28,727 nucleotides of DNA from JBOGGN01 sp050744165. GTDB taxonomy: Bacteria; Actinomycetota; Acidimicrobiia; Acidimicrobiales; Palsa-688. This document shows positions 22,628 through 28,727 of the stretch, in pieces. The notes beneath the pieces are model-generated. The model saw only the letters and a program-made list of their open reading frames with translations, was not told where the DNA came from and did not search any database. The stretch's first letter is position 1; each line of letters begins with the position of its first letter. The stretch is from NCBI GenBank assembly GCA_050744165.1, contig JBOGGN010000175.1, forward strand, positions 1-28,727, given 5' to 3'. Position numbers and translations under genes: made by a program.

Positions 22628-23833
22628 ATGCGTCGACGGGGCACATCGGTACTACTCGCACTGACCCTGGTCATCCCGGCCCTGGTTGGGCTCACCCAGG
22701 CGCGAGCCTCGGCCGACGTGACCGTGCCGCCGGTGCTGACCGAGACGTTCCTTCCGTCGACGGTCGTGGTGGGGCAAACGACGACGGTGATCTTCACCGT
22801 CACCAATCCCAATGCCACGCAGAACCTGACTGGGGTGAACTTCACCGACATGCTGCCCCCGGGGCTGACGGTGGTCTCGCCCGGTGCCGTCGTCGTTCCC
22901 GCCACCGGATGTGAACTCTTTCCGAACGCCCCTATTGGCGGAAGCAGCATCAAGCTGTTGCCCAACTCCATTGTGGGCGCCGGCCTGTCCTGCGACTTCG
23001 AAGTGGCCGTCCAGGCAACCCAAGTGGGATCCCTGGTCAACACCACGGGGACGATCACCTCCGATGGGCCTGAAATCGGGAATGCCGCCACCGCCACCTT
23101 GAACGTGATCGAGTCGACCACGACCACCGTGACGGTGTCGCCCGCCCACCCGCGCTTCGGACAGCCGGTGACCTTCACCGCCACCGTGACGCCGGGCGGC
23201 AGCACCGGGCTGCATCCAACCGGGACGGTGAGCTTCTTCCTCAACGGCAGCACCACGTCTATCGCGGTGGTGCCGCTCAACTCGCGCGGGAAGGCCAAGT
23301 TCACCACCGCAGCCCTGCCCGAGGGGGTCAACACGGTGACCGCCATCTACAGCGGTGACATCAACTTCGGCCCGTCGGCGACCACGACCGAGGCCAGCAC
23401 CACGGTGTCGTGCACCAGGACCATCACCGGTACCCACACCGGTTCGTTGACCCTCGGCCCGGGGTCGACGTGCATCGTGGACGCCACGATCAACGGCTCC
23501 ATCGTGGTCCCCGCCGGGTCGTCGCTCGACCTGGAGGGTTCGAAGGTGACCGGTTCGGTCACCGCCACCGGGGGCACGCCGGCATTGCGCATGTGCGGCT
23601 CGTCGGCGTCCTCGGTGACCGTCGAGAACGCCAACGGCTTCGTGGTGGTCGGTGATCCCGGCGACGGGTGTGCACCCAACACCCTGAGCGGCTCACTGGT
23701 CCTCGTCGACAACGCCGGTGGCGTGCAGGCCATCGGCAACACCGTCGGTGGGACGGTCACCGCCACCGGCAACACCGGCGCCGGGCCGTTCCCCGACGAC
23801 ACTGGAGTGGATATCTCCGGCAACGGTCACTGA
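22628..23833 (+). CDS. Secreted protein with DUF11-like and Ig-like (Big_3_5) domains
   Basis: This 401-residue exported protein has a signal peptide (MRRRGTSVLLALTLVIPALV, then GLTQARASA and probable cleavage near residue 29). A DUF11-like domain (about 35-165; VVGQTTTVIFTVTNPNA, NFTDMLPPGLTVVSP) is followed by an Ig-like repeat (about 170-265; FGQPVTFTATVTPGG, GTVSFFLNG, VTAIYSGDINFGPS). A C-terminal part (270-401) is made of short beta repeats such as GSIVVPAGSSLDLEGSKV and GTVTATGNTG, possibly a beta-helix. No sortase motif or C-terminal membrane helix is present, so it is probably released or loosely wall-bound. GGAGGGGG precedes ATG. It has no visible link to reductase chemistry, although it lies between grdE and grdB. 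Confidence 0.8.
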   Translation: MRRRGTSVLLALTLVIPALVGLTQARASADVTVPPVLTETFLPSTVVVGQTTTVIFTVTNPNATQNLTGVNFTDMLPPGLTVVSPGAVVVPATGCELFPNAPIGGSSIKLLPNSIVGAGLSCDFEVAVQATQVGSLVNTTGTITSDGPEIGNAATATLNVIESTTTTVTVSPAHPRFGQPVTFTATVTPGGSTGLHPTGTVSFFLNGSTTSIAVVPLNSRGKAKFTTAALPEGVNTVTAIYSGDINFGPSATTTEASTTVSCTRTITGTHTGSLTLGPGSTCIVDATINGSIVVPAGSSLDLEGSKVTGSVTATGGTPALRMCGSSASSVTVENANGFVVVGDPGDGCAPNTLSGSLVLVDNAGGVQAIGNTVGGTVTATGNTGAGPFPDDTGVDISGNGH

Positions 23834-23949
23834 GGCCCCCGCCATGGCGACCGCGAGATCAGCGGACCTCAGGGCGTGGCTAGCGCGGCGCCCAGCGCTC
23901 AAGCAGCAGCTACCGCACCCGCAACTCGTGGTTTTCGAGGCCTCTTGGG

Positions 23950-23955
23950 TACGTT
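23950..23955 (+). promoter_or_regulatory. -10 box TACGTT before grdB-like gene
   Basis: TACGTT lies 6 nt before the ATG of the grdB-like gene, with no ribosome site in between. It matches the leaderless TANNNT pattern in this window and may drive the grdB-grdC-trx-grdA block separately from grdE. Confidence 0.4.
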
Positions 23956-23961
23956 GAATCC

Positions 23962-25332
23962 ATGGCCCGCATCGTCCACTACATCAACCAGTTCTTCGCC
24001 GGCGTAGGAGGCGAGGACGCCGCCGGGACCGGGCCTCAGCTGGTCGAGGGGCCGGCCGGCCCGGGCCGTCGCCTGGCCGAGCTGATCGGCCCCGAACACG
24101 AGATCATTGCGACCGTGTACTGCGGCGACGACGTGGCCGCGGGCCGGGCCTCTGAGATTGTGGCCCTGACCCAGTCCGCCAAGCCGGACATCTTGGCCGC
24201 CGGCCCCGCCTTCACCAGCGGCCGATATGGGTTGGCATGCGCCCGGGTGGCCGCCGCCGCTGCCGCCGAGGGCCTGATGGCGCTGGCCTCCATGCACGAG
24301 GACAACCCGGGACTCGACGAAGCCGCTCCCGCGGTGGTGGTAGCCAGTGGCGACGTGGCCCGCCGGATGGGACCGTCGCTCGAACGCTTGGCCGGCGCAA
24401 TCCGCCTCCTGGCCGAGGGCAACGCGGTCACCGCCGACGACGGCCGCATCGGCAAGCTCGCCCGCCAGACCGTGATGGCCGATGTCCGAGCCGCCACCCG
24501 GGCCGTGGACCTGGCCCTGGCCCGCCTCGCCGGCGCCGGGCAGGCGAGCCAGCCCGGCCAGGCGAGCCAGGCGACGGAGATCCCCTTGCCCCGCTTCGAC
24601 AAGGTGACCCCGGCAGCACCCATAGAAGATCCATCGACGGTGATGGTGGCCCTCGTGACCGAAGGCGGCCTGGTTCCCGACGCCAACCCCGACAGCCTTG
24701 AGTCGGCCCGGGCCACCAAGTGGCTGCGCTACCCGATCGACGGCCTGGACGGCATGGCGGTCGGGGAGTGGCGCTCGGTGCACGGTGGGTTCTCCACCGC
24801 CTGGGCCAACGACGACCCGAACCGCATTCTGCCCCTTGACGTAGCCCGGGAGATGGAAGGCGAAGGGGCGGTGGCCGGGCTGTTCGGTGAATACTTCGTC
24901 ACCACCGGGAATGGCACGTCGGTCGCTAATGCCCGCCGCTTCGGCATCGAGTGGGCCGCCGACCTGCGCCATTCCGGCGCCCGGGCCGCCATCTTGACCT
25001 CGACGTGAGGCACAGGCACGCGTTGCGGGGCAACGCTGGCAAAGGAGCTGGAGCGGGCCGGTATTCCCACCGTCCTGCTGTGCAACCTGATCTCGATTGC
25101 GGAGCGGGTTGGGGCGCCGCGCATTGTGCCCACCCGCGGCATCCCCTATCCCACCGGCGATCCGTCGCTCGAACCCAAAGCCGAGCGCGCCTGGCGGCGG
25201 CGCCTGCTGGAGCGGGCCCTCGAGGCCCTGAGCACGACGGTGCACAAGCCGACGATCTTCGAGGTGGCCCCAGAAAACCCACGAGAGAACCCACAAACCC
25301 CCAAGAAAGACAAGGCGGGCTCCGTTGCCTGA
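23962..25332 (+). CDS. grdB: Selenoprotein GrdB-like (component B gamma subunit), UGA read as Sec349
   Basis: The frame is interrupted only by TGA at 25006-25008 and continues to 25332, giving 456 residues, near the usual GrdB length of about 436. MARIVHYINQFFAGVGGED and IIATVYCGDD match GrdB, as do DILAAGPAFTSGRYG and LFGEYFVTTGNGTSV. The Sec site reads ILTSTUGTGTRCGATLAKEL, the exact GrdB context, except that the second position of the usual UxxCxxC motif is Gly352. The segment after the UGA (GIPTVLLCNL, IVPTRGIPYPTGDPSLEP) is well conserved, so this is recoding and not a pseudogene. Component B passes the substrate's C2 unit to GrdA, forming a Se-carboxymethyl group. A Gln/Ser linker at about 194-203 carries a 12-nt direct repeat. 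A close GrdF/GrdH-type role is possible. Confidence 0.92.
25006..25008 (+). other. Selenocysteine codon (UGA) of grdB
   Basis: This in-frame TGA is at the exact position of Sec in GrdB (about 350 in the clostridial protein, 349 here), between conserved ILTST and GT.TRC residues. Confidence 0.92.
25020..25036 (+). promoter_or_regulatory. SECIS-like hairpin of grdB
   Basis: GCGTTGC and GCAACGC form a perfect 7-bp stem with a GGG loop, starting 11 nt after the UGA, so the apical loop is 18 nt downstream, within the range used by bacterial SECIS elements. Below it, further pairs (25016-25017 with 25039-25040) could extend the stem across a 2x2 mismatch. It should recruit SelB for Sec insertion. 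Confidence 0.7.
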
Positions 25333-26764
25333 TGTCGTGATCTCCGGGGTCAGCCAGGTCCTGGCCCACGTGCCCTCGCTGGCCCGGCACGGGTCCAAGC
25401 CCCGGCGGGAGCTGTCGAAGAACGCCGAGGTGGCGGCCGCCTTCGAGCGGTCCTTGCGCAGCTTCGAGGACGCCCTGGCCTATCCCGCCAACCAGGCCTA
25501 CCTCAACGCCGTGCATCCCCGGGACTTGCCGCCCCGCCCTTGGGCTCCGAGCGCTGCCAGCCCCGGCTCGGGCGGCCTGCCCGGTGCCAGCCGGTGGACG
25601 CCGGCGGGAGAAATCATGCCGGAGGCCGAGTTCCTCGGCTTGCTGGCGGCCATGGACCACTTCGGCCTTCTGACGCTCTCGCCCGGCGCCGCGGAACACG
25701 CCGCCAAGGCGCTCGGAGAACACCCGCTGGCCAAGCGCCTCGACCTCGACCGCCTCGAAACGGCCACCGGAGACGTCGCCCTCGAGGCCGCCAAGGCCGG
25801 CGCCTTGGAGATGATCAAAGACGCGGCGGCCTTCCAATGCGGTCAGTCGGACGACGAGTCGCTATCGGCGCACGTGATCCTCGACAACCTGGCGGCCAAG
25901 ACGACCGCCGCGCTGGCCCTTCTGCACCTGCTGGAGCGCCAGGGCATCGACCCGGCGTCGATCGACTACGTCATCGGCTGCGGTGAGGAGGCCATCGGCG
26001 ATCGCTACCAGCGCGGTGGGGGCAACCTGGCCAAGGCGGTGGCCGAGGCGGCGGGTCTGCGGGAGGCGTCAGGCGCCGACGTCAAGGATTTCTGCGCCGC
26101 CCCGGTGCCTGCCATCGTGATTGCCGCCAGCCTGGTGTCGGCCGGGGTGTTCGGCCGGGTGGCGGTGGTGGGCGGCGGCTGCATGGCCAAGCTGGGGATG
26201 AAGTTCCAGGGCCACCTCAAAACCGGGATGCCAATCCTCGAGGACGGGCTCGGCGGGGCGGCGGCGGTGCTGGAGGCCGACGACGGCGTCTCGCCTCGCA
26301 TCCGTCTCGACGGTGTCGGCAAGCACAAGGTGGGCGCCGGCGGTGCCAACCCCCAGGTCATGGAGGCCCTGGCGGTGGAACCGCTGGTCCGCCTGGGTCT
26401 GCCCATGACCGCCGTCGACGACTACGCCACCGAACTCCACAACCCCGAGGTGACCGAACCCCAGGGCACGGGCAACGTTCCCGAGCGTAACTACAAGACC
26501 ATCGCCGCCCTGGCGGCCCGCAAGGGTGACATTGCCAAGAGCGACATCGCCGACTTTGTCAGAGAGCGGGGGATGCCTGGCTACAGCCCCACCCAGGGCC
26601 ACCTGGCGTCGTCGCTGTGCTACCTGCCCCACGCCGTGGATCGGCTTACGTCGGGAACGGCCAATAGAGTGATGTTGATCGCCAAAGGCAGCCTCTTCCT
26701 CGGGAGGATCTCCCAGCTGTCGGATGGCATGAGCGTCGTACTCGAAAGGAACACCATCACGTGA
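25325..26764 (+). CDS. grdC: GrdC-like component C beta subunit (thiolase-like)
   Basis: This 479-residue protein matches GrdC of the acetyl-phosphate-forming component C. Recognised blocks are VISGVSQVLAHVPSLARHG and FERSLRSFEDALAYPANQAYLN at the N-terminus, YVIGCGEEAIGDRYQRGGGN, DFCAAPVPAIVIAASLV with Cys257 as probable acyl-binding residue, AVVGGGCMAKLGMKFQ, GMPILEDGLGG, GYSPTQGHLASS and LIAKGSLFLGRI at the end. GrdC is related to FabH/thiolases and takes the acetyl or carboxymethyl group from Sec-GrdA. The TTG start overlaps the end of grdB by 8 nt; GTG at 25337 is an alternative. The usual partner GrdD, which releases acetyl phosphate, is not in the window, so the fate of the acyl group is open. 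Confidence 0.9.
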   Translation: MPDVVISGVSQVLAHVPSLARHGSKPRRELSKNAEVAAAFERSLRSFEDALAYPANQAYLNAVHPRDLPPRPWAPSAASPGSGGLPGASRWTPAGEIMPEAEFLGLLAAMDHFGLLTLSPGAAEHAAKALGEHPLAKRLDLDRLETATGDVALEAAKAGALEMIKDAAAFQCGQSDDESLSAHVILDNLAAKTTAALALLHLLERQGIDPASIDYVIGCGEEAIGDRYQRGGGNLAKAVAEAAGLREASGADVKDFCAAPVPAIVIAASLVSAGVFGRVAVVGGGCMAKLGMKFQGHLKTGMPILEDGLGGAAAVLEADDGVSPRIRLDGVGKHKVGAGGANPQVMEALAVEPLVRLGLPMTAVDDYATELHNPEVTEPQGTGNVPERNYKTIAALAARKGDIAKSDIADFVRERGMPGYSPTQGHLASSLCYLPHAVDRLTSGTANRVMLIAKGSLFLGRISQLSDGMSVVLERNTIT

Positions 26765-26773
26765 GGTCCCACA

Positions 26774-27115
26774 TTGGGTGACACTGCCACCGTGGTCGAG
26801 GCCACCCGCGAAAACTTCCGCGACCTGGTCGCCGGGGGCACCGTGCTGGTCGACGTCTGGGGGCCCGATTGCCAGCCGTGCCTGGCCCTCAACCCTCACG
26901 TTAAGGCTCTGGCCGAACGGTGCGAGGGCCAGATGCAGGTCGTCAAGCTTGAGGCCCCCAAGGCCCGCCGCCTGTGCATGGAGTTGAGCGTCATGGGCAT
27001 GCCCTCCTTCCTGCTCTTCAAGGATGGCGAGGAGGTCGCCCGGCTTTCTGACCCCGCCCTGACCCCGCTGCGGCTCAACGAGTGGGTCGACGAACAGTTG
27101 AAGGAGGTGAGCTGA
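26774..27115 (+). CDS. Grd-type thioredoxin
   Basis: This 113-residue thioredoxin fold has the active site WGPDCQPC instead of the usual WCGPC, closely matching the WGPxCxPC site of thioredoxins encoded in clostridial grd operons. GMPSFLLFKDGEEV holds the cis-Pro loop. The protein should reduce the oxidised selenenylsulfide of GrdA after each turnover. The TTG start at 26774 follows GAGG (26763-26766) with suitable spacing, 9 nt after grdC; GTG at 26792 is less likely. The end of the gene contains AAGGAGGTGA, which serves the next gene, grdA. No thioredoxin reductase gene is in the window. Confidence 0.88.
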   Translation: MGDTATVVEATRENFRDLVAGGTVLVDVWGPDCQPCLALNPHVKALAERCEGQMQVVKLEAPKARRLCMELSVMGMPSFLLFKDGEEVARLSDPALTPLRLNEWVDEQLKEVS

Positions 27116-27120
27116 CACCG

Positions 27121-27573
27121 GTGCTTAAGGACCGTTTGGTAATTGCCCTGGGCGAGCGCGACGGCGTCTCCGGCGTGGCCATCGCGGCCTGCGCTGAGGC
27201 CGCCGGCGCCAAGGTGGCCTTCGTGGCCACGGAGTGCTTCGTCTGAACGGCTTCCGGTGCCATGGACCTGCAGAGCCAGGAGAAGATCTCCCAGCTCGCC
27301 AAGGCCAATGATCCCAAGTCACTGCTGGTGCTGCTCGGCGCTCCCGACCCGGAGGCCGCCGAGATCGCAGCCGAGACAGTGATCCAGGGGGATCCGGCCT
27401 ACGCAGGCGCCCTGGCCGGGGCCCAGTTGGGTCTCGACGTGTATCACGTGCTCGACGACGCCGTGCGGGCCGACGTGCCCGAGGACGTGTGGGAGGAACA
27501 GATCGGCCTGATGGCCGACGTCCTCGATGGCGAGGCGCTCACCGCCGCCGTGCGCTCCATGTGGCCCGCCTGA
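27121..27573 (+). CDS. grdA: Selenoprotein GrdA (component A), UGA read as Sec42
   Basis: The frame starts at GTG (27121), is broken only by TGA at 27244-27246, and ends at 27573, giving 150 residues, the normal GrdA size. The N-terminus DRLVIALGERDGVSG matches GrdA; the redox site is TECFVUTASGAMDL with Cys39 and Sec42 forming the CxxU motif; LVLLGAPDPEAAEIAAETV, GDPAYAGALAGAQLGL and VWEEQIGLM follow as expected. GrdA carries the carboxymethyl-selenoether intermediate from component B to component C and is reoxidised to a selenenylsulfide, which the neighbouring thioredoxin reduces. The ribosome site AAGGAGGTGA (27101-27110) supports the start. Standard calling would yield two fragments or miss the gene. 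Confidence 0.95.
27244..27246 (+). other. Selenocysteine codon (UGA) of grdA
   Basis: This in-frame TGA lies inside CFVUT, the invariant Sec site of GrdA, with conserved sequence on both sides. Confidence 0.95.
27249..27277 (+). promoter_or_regulatory. Possible SECIS hairpin of grdA
   Basis: GGCT-TCC (27249-27255) can pair with GGA (27264-27266) and, past a 7-nt bulge, AGCC (27274-27277), leaving an 8-nt loop that begins GGTGCC. The stem starts 2 nt after the UGA. The bulge makes it weaker than the grdB hairpin, and other folds are possible. Confidence 0.35.
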
Positions 27574-27592
27574 GGCGGCATGGCGGCGGTCA

Positions 27593-27622
27593 GCCGTTGA
27601 TACGGCGGCAGAAAGGGCCGCC
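27593..27622 (+). terminator. Two overlapping hairpins after grdA
   Basis: GCCGT-TGAT-ACGGC (27593-27606) and GGCGGC-AGAAAGG-GCCGCC (27604-27622) are perfect stems of 5 and 6 bp that share 3 bases and so exclude each other. They lie just after the grdA stop. No T-run follows, so they may be a terminator without a U-tract or an attenuation site. Confidence 0.3.
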
Positions 27623-27649
27623 ACCCATCGGAGCACCACGGGCAAGCTA

Positions 27650-28021
27650 ATGCGCTGGCTGGTTGACGGCATGAACGTCATCGGCTCGCGGCCCGATGGC
27701 TGGTGGCGGAACCGGGCCGGCGCGGCACAGCGGCTGACTGCCGCACTCGAGCAGCTTGCAGACGAGAGCGGTGACGAGGTGGTGGTGGTCTTCGAGGGAG
27801 AAAAATACCCCGCCCTCCCACCAGGTCCCCGCGGAGGGGTGGAGGTCGTCTATGCCCGGCGCCACGGTCAGAACGCCGCTGACGACCGCATCGTCGAGCT
27901 GGTGGCCGCGCACAACGACCCGGCCACCTTCACTGTGGTCACCTCCGATCGTGACCTGGTTCGACGGGTCACGTCGCTCGGTGCCCGGGTCGTGGGGCCT
28001 CGGAGCCTGCCGCTGCGCTAG
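27650..28021 (+). CDS. YacP-like NYN domain ribonuclease family protein
   Basis: This 123-residue PIN/NYN-fold protein begins MRWLVDGMNVIGSRPDGWW; the DGMNVIG motif with its first catalytic Asp is typical of the YacP/Rae1 family of metal-dependent RNases. Conserved acidic residues continue in VVVVFEGEKY, NAADDRIVELV and TVVTSDRDLVRRV, the last matching the SxDxDL motif. YacP-like proteins are about 170 residues, so this one is a minimal form. It probably cleaves RNA, perhaps on ribosomes as Rae1 does, but that is extrapolation. ATG at 27650 was chosen because it gives the conserved start. It follows grdA after 76 nt on the same strand. Confidence 0.82.
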   Translation: MRWLVDGMNVIGSRPDGWWRNRAGAAQRLTAALEQLADESGDEVVVVFEGEKYPALPPGPRGGVEVVYARRHGQNAADDRIVELVAAHNDPATFTVVTSDRDLVRRVTSLGARVVGPRSLPLR

Positions 28022-28053
28022 CCAGAGTTGGGGCCGTAGTAACCAGGTCGAGG

Positions 28054-28491
28054 TCAAACGATGGAGAGAGCCGCAGGCCGGGTGGGCTGGATGACGACGT
28101 CGTCGACCCGGATGTCGCCCTCGAACATCCCGGCCACCACTCCGACCGCGTCGTCGATGAGGGCGCGCACGGCCAGCGTCTCGGCCTCGGCTCCAGGATC
28201 GCCCAGGTCAAAGCGGGCGGCGAAGGTGACCGCGGTCCCGGGCCCGTCGTCGACGCACGACCACGACCCGTCGAAGACCGACACCGCGCGGTCTTGGCGG
28301 CCGGGTTCGCAGTCAGTGACCCAGTGGAGGAGGCCGTGGCGAAAGCCGACCTCCCAGCCACCTGGGTCGCCGCCAAGCACCGGGATGGGATCGGGCGCCC
28401 AACCGAGGTCGTGGCCGAGGTCCGACATGACCTCGTATACCTCCGCCGAGGGCTTGCCCGGGATTGTGAGGTGGAGCCGGACGGAACGCAT
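28054..28491 (-). CDS. SRPBCC-like (START/Bet v1-fold) hypothetical protein
   Basis: This protein of about 145 residues starts MRSVRLHLTIPGKPSAEVYE, which resembles the first strand and helix of SRPBCC ligand-binding proteins (xxIxxPxxxVYxxxSD). A run of beta segments follows (GWEVGFRHGLLHWV, VSVFDGSWSCVDDGPGTAVTF), and the C-terminal helix carries LAVRALIDDAVGVVAGMF. The fold assignment is by pattern only. Ligand and role are unknown. The ATG at 28491 is followed upstream, on the minus strand, by a perfect hairpin directly abutting it; GTG at 28515 or ATG at 28560 would start inside or beyond this hairpin. Confidence 0.6.
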   Translation of the reverse strand: MRSVRLHLTIPGKPSAEVYEVMSDLGHDLGWAPDPIPVLGGDPGGWEVGFRHGLLHWVTDCEPGRQDRAVSVFDGSWSCVDDGPGTAVTFAARFDLGDPGAEAETLAVRALIDDAVGVVAGMFEGDIRVDDVVIQPTRPAALSIV

Positions 28492-28507
28492 CGGCTCAGT
28501 AGAGCCG
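28492..28507 (-). promoter_or_regulatory. Perfect hairpin abutting the start codon of the SRPBCC-like gene
   Basis: CGGCTC-AGTA-GAGCCG (6-bp stem, 4-nt loop) lies immediately before the ATG on the minus strand, where a ribosome site would be. It might restrict initiation, or signal that translation starts further upstream. Confidence 0.35.
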
Positions 28508-28727
28508 CCGGCCACCCGTTTGATACCGCCGTTTCTCGCCGGGTACGAAAAAGGGACCAAATGGCTGGTGAGGGCTCATCCAACAATATCCCCGGAGATG
28601 ACGTAACACCGTTAACACAAGTGCGGGGCGCTATACAGGGTGTCGCAAAATGGGGTGTCCCTGAAGAGCGACGACGGGCAGGTTCACGGCGGACGGTCAC
28701 AGTCCTGTGTACATCTGTGGCTCCTGG
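28508..28727. other. Right-edge region without recognised gene
   Basis: About 220 bases hold no convincing coding frame. The composition is less GC-rich, with TAACACCGTTAACAC (direct repeat of TAACAC) near 28604-28618 and TATACA near 28632-28637. These could belong to promoters for the SRPBCC-like gene or for a gene beyond the edge, but nothing firm can be assigned. Confidence 0.4.

Noticed and set aside
24541..24570. 12-nt direct repeat as a mobile-element footprint
   Set aside because: It encodes a Gln/Ala/Ser linker inside grdB with no inverted repeats or target duplication; better explained as local slippage.
25006..25008. In-frame stop making the grdB-like gene a pseudogene
   Set aside because: The sequence on both sides matches GrdB, the TGA is exactly at the Sec position, and a hairpin follows. 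A second independent TGA at the Sec site of grdA makes decay very unlikely.
23899..25398. Long minus-strand frame (499 codons) opposite grdB
   Set aside because: It is a high-GC shadow of the conserved plus-strand gene, has low-complexity Gly/Arg/His composition and matches no known family.

Overview
The window is GC-rich, densely packed DNA that looks like an actinobacterial chromosome, possibly from an uncultured Acidimicrobiia-type lineage; the class is my inference. Supporting signs are two luciferase-like (F420-type) oxidoreductases, an F420/FMN split-barrel protein, a WYL regulator, a DUF4232-like lipoprotein, a siderophore-interacting-protein-type flavin reductase, many GTG/TTG starts, and repeated TANNNT -10 boxes placed 6-9 nt before start codons (the layout of leaderless mRNAs). 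No intergenic gap exceeds 300 bases. No insertion sequence, phage gene or CRISPR array is visible.

Left part (1-14.8 kb) is mostly housekeeping and scattered metabolism: a secreted polysaccharide deacetylase cut by the window edge, a secreted Ala-rich coiled-coil protein, an acyl-ACP thioesterase, a DUF983 membrane protein with a split-barrel oxidoreductase, an aldo/keto reductase, a luciferase-like oxidoreductase, a LuxR-type regulator with a degenerate receiver, inorganic pyrophosphatase, a lipoprotein, oligoribonuclease, dUTPase, an Fpg/Nei-type DNA glycosylase, tRNA-Gly(GCC), a VOC protein, a possible three-gene minus-strand run (membrane-anchored protein, luciferase-like oxidoreductase, unknown protein), a CHAD protein, and a 3-hydroxyisobutyrate-dehydrogenase-like oxidoreductase.

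Middle (14.9-20.4 kb): a small four-helix membrane protein followed by a siderophore-interacting-type flavoprotein; a tight minus-strand operon of RuBisCO-like protein, cupin and AlkZ-like winged-helix protein; and a WYL regulator divergent from a 69-residue unknown protein. The RuBisCO-like protein/cupin pair, joined by a GTGA start/stop overlap, resembles the pair used in the methylthioadenosine-isoprenoid shunt.

Right part (20.4-28.7 kb) holds the most unusual content: a glycine/sarcosine/betaine-reductase-like selenoprotein system. The order is grdE-like, an unrelated secreted Ig-like protein, grdB-like (in-frame UGA at 25006-25008 = Sec349, followed by a perfect 7-bp SECIS-like hairpin), grdC-like, a Grd-type thioredoxin, and grdA (in-frame UGA at 27244-27246 = Sec42 in the hallmark CFVU motif). 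Ordinary gene calling would break both selenoprotein genes at UGA. The system departs from the clostridial model in four visible ways: the GrdE-like protein has Gln-Phe where clostridial GrdE has the Asn-Cys site that makes the pyruvoyl cofactor; GrdB has UxxGxxC instead of UxxCxxC; no grdD is present in the window; and a secreted-protein gene with its own promoter sits between grdE and grdB. Together these suggest a selenium-dependent reductase with altered substrate chemistry, in a phylum where the pathway is not classically described. The sel genes and tRNA-Sec are not in the window.
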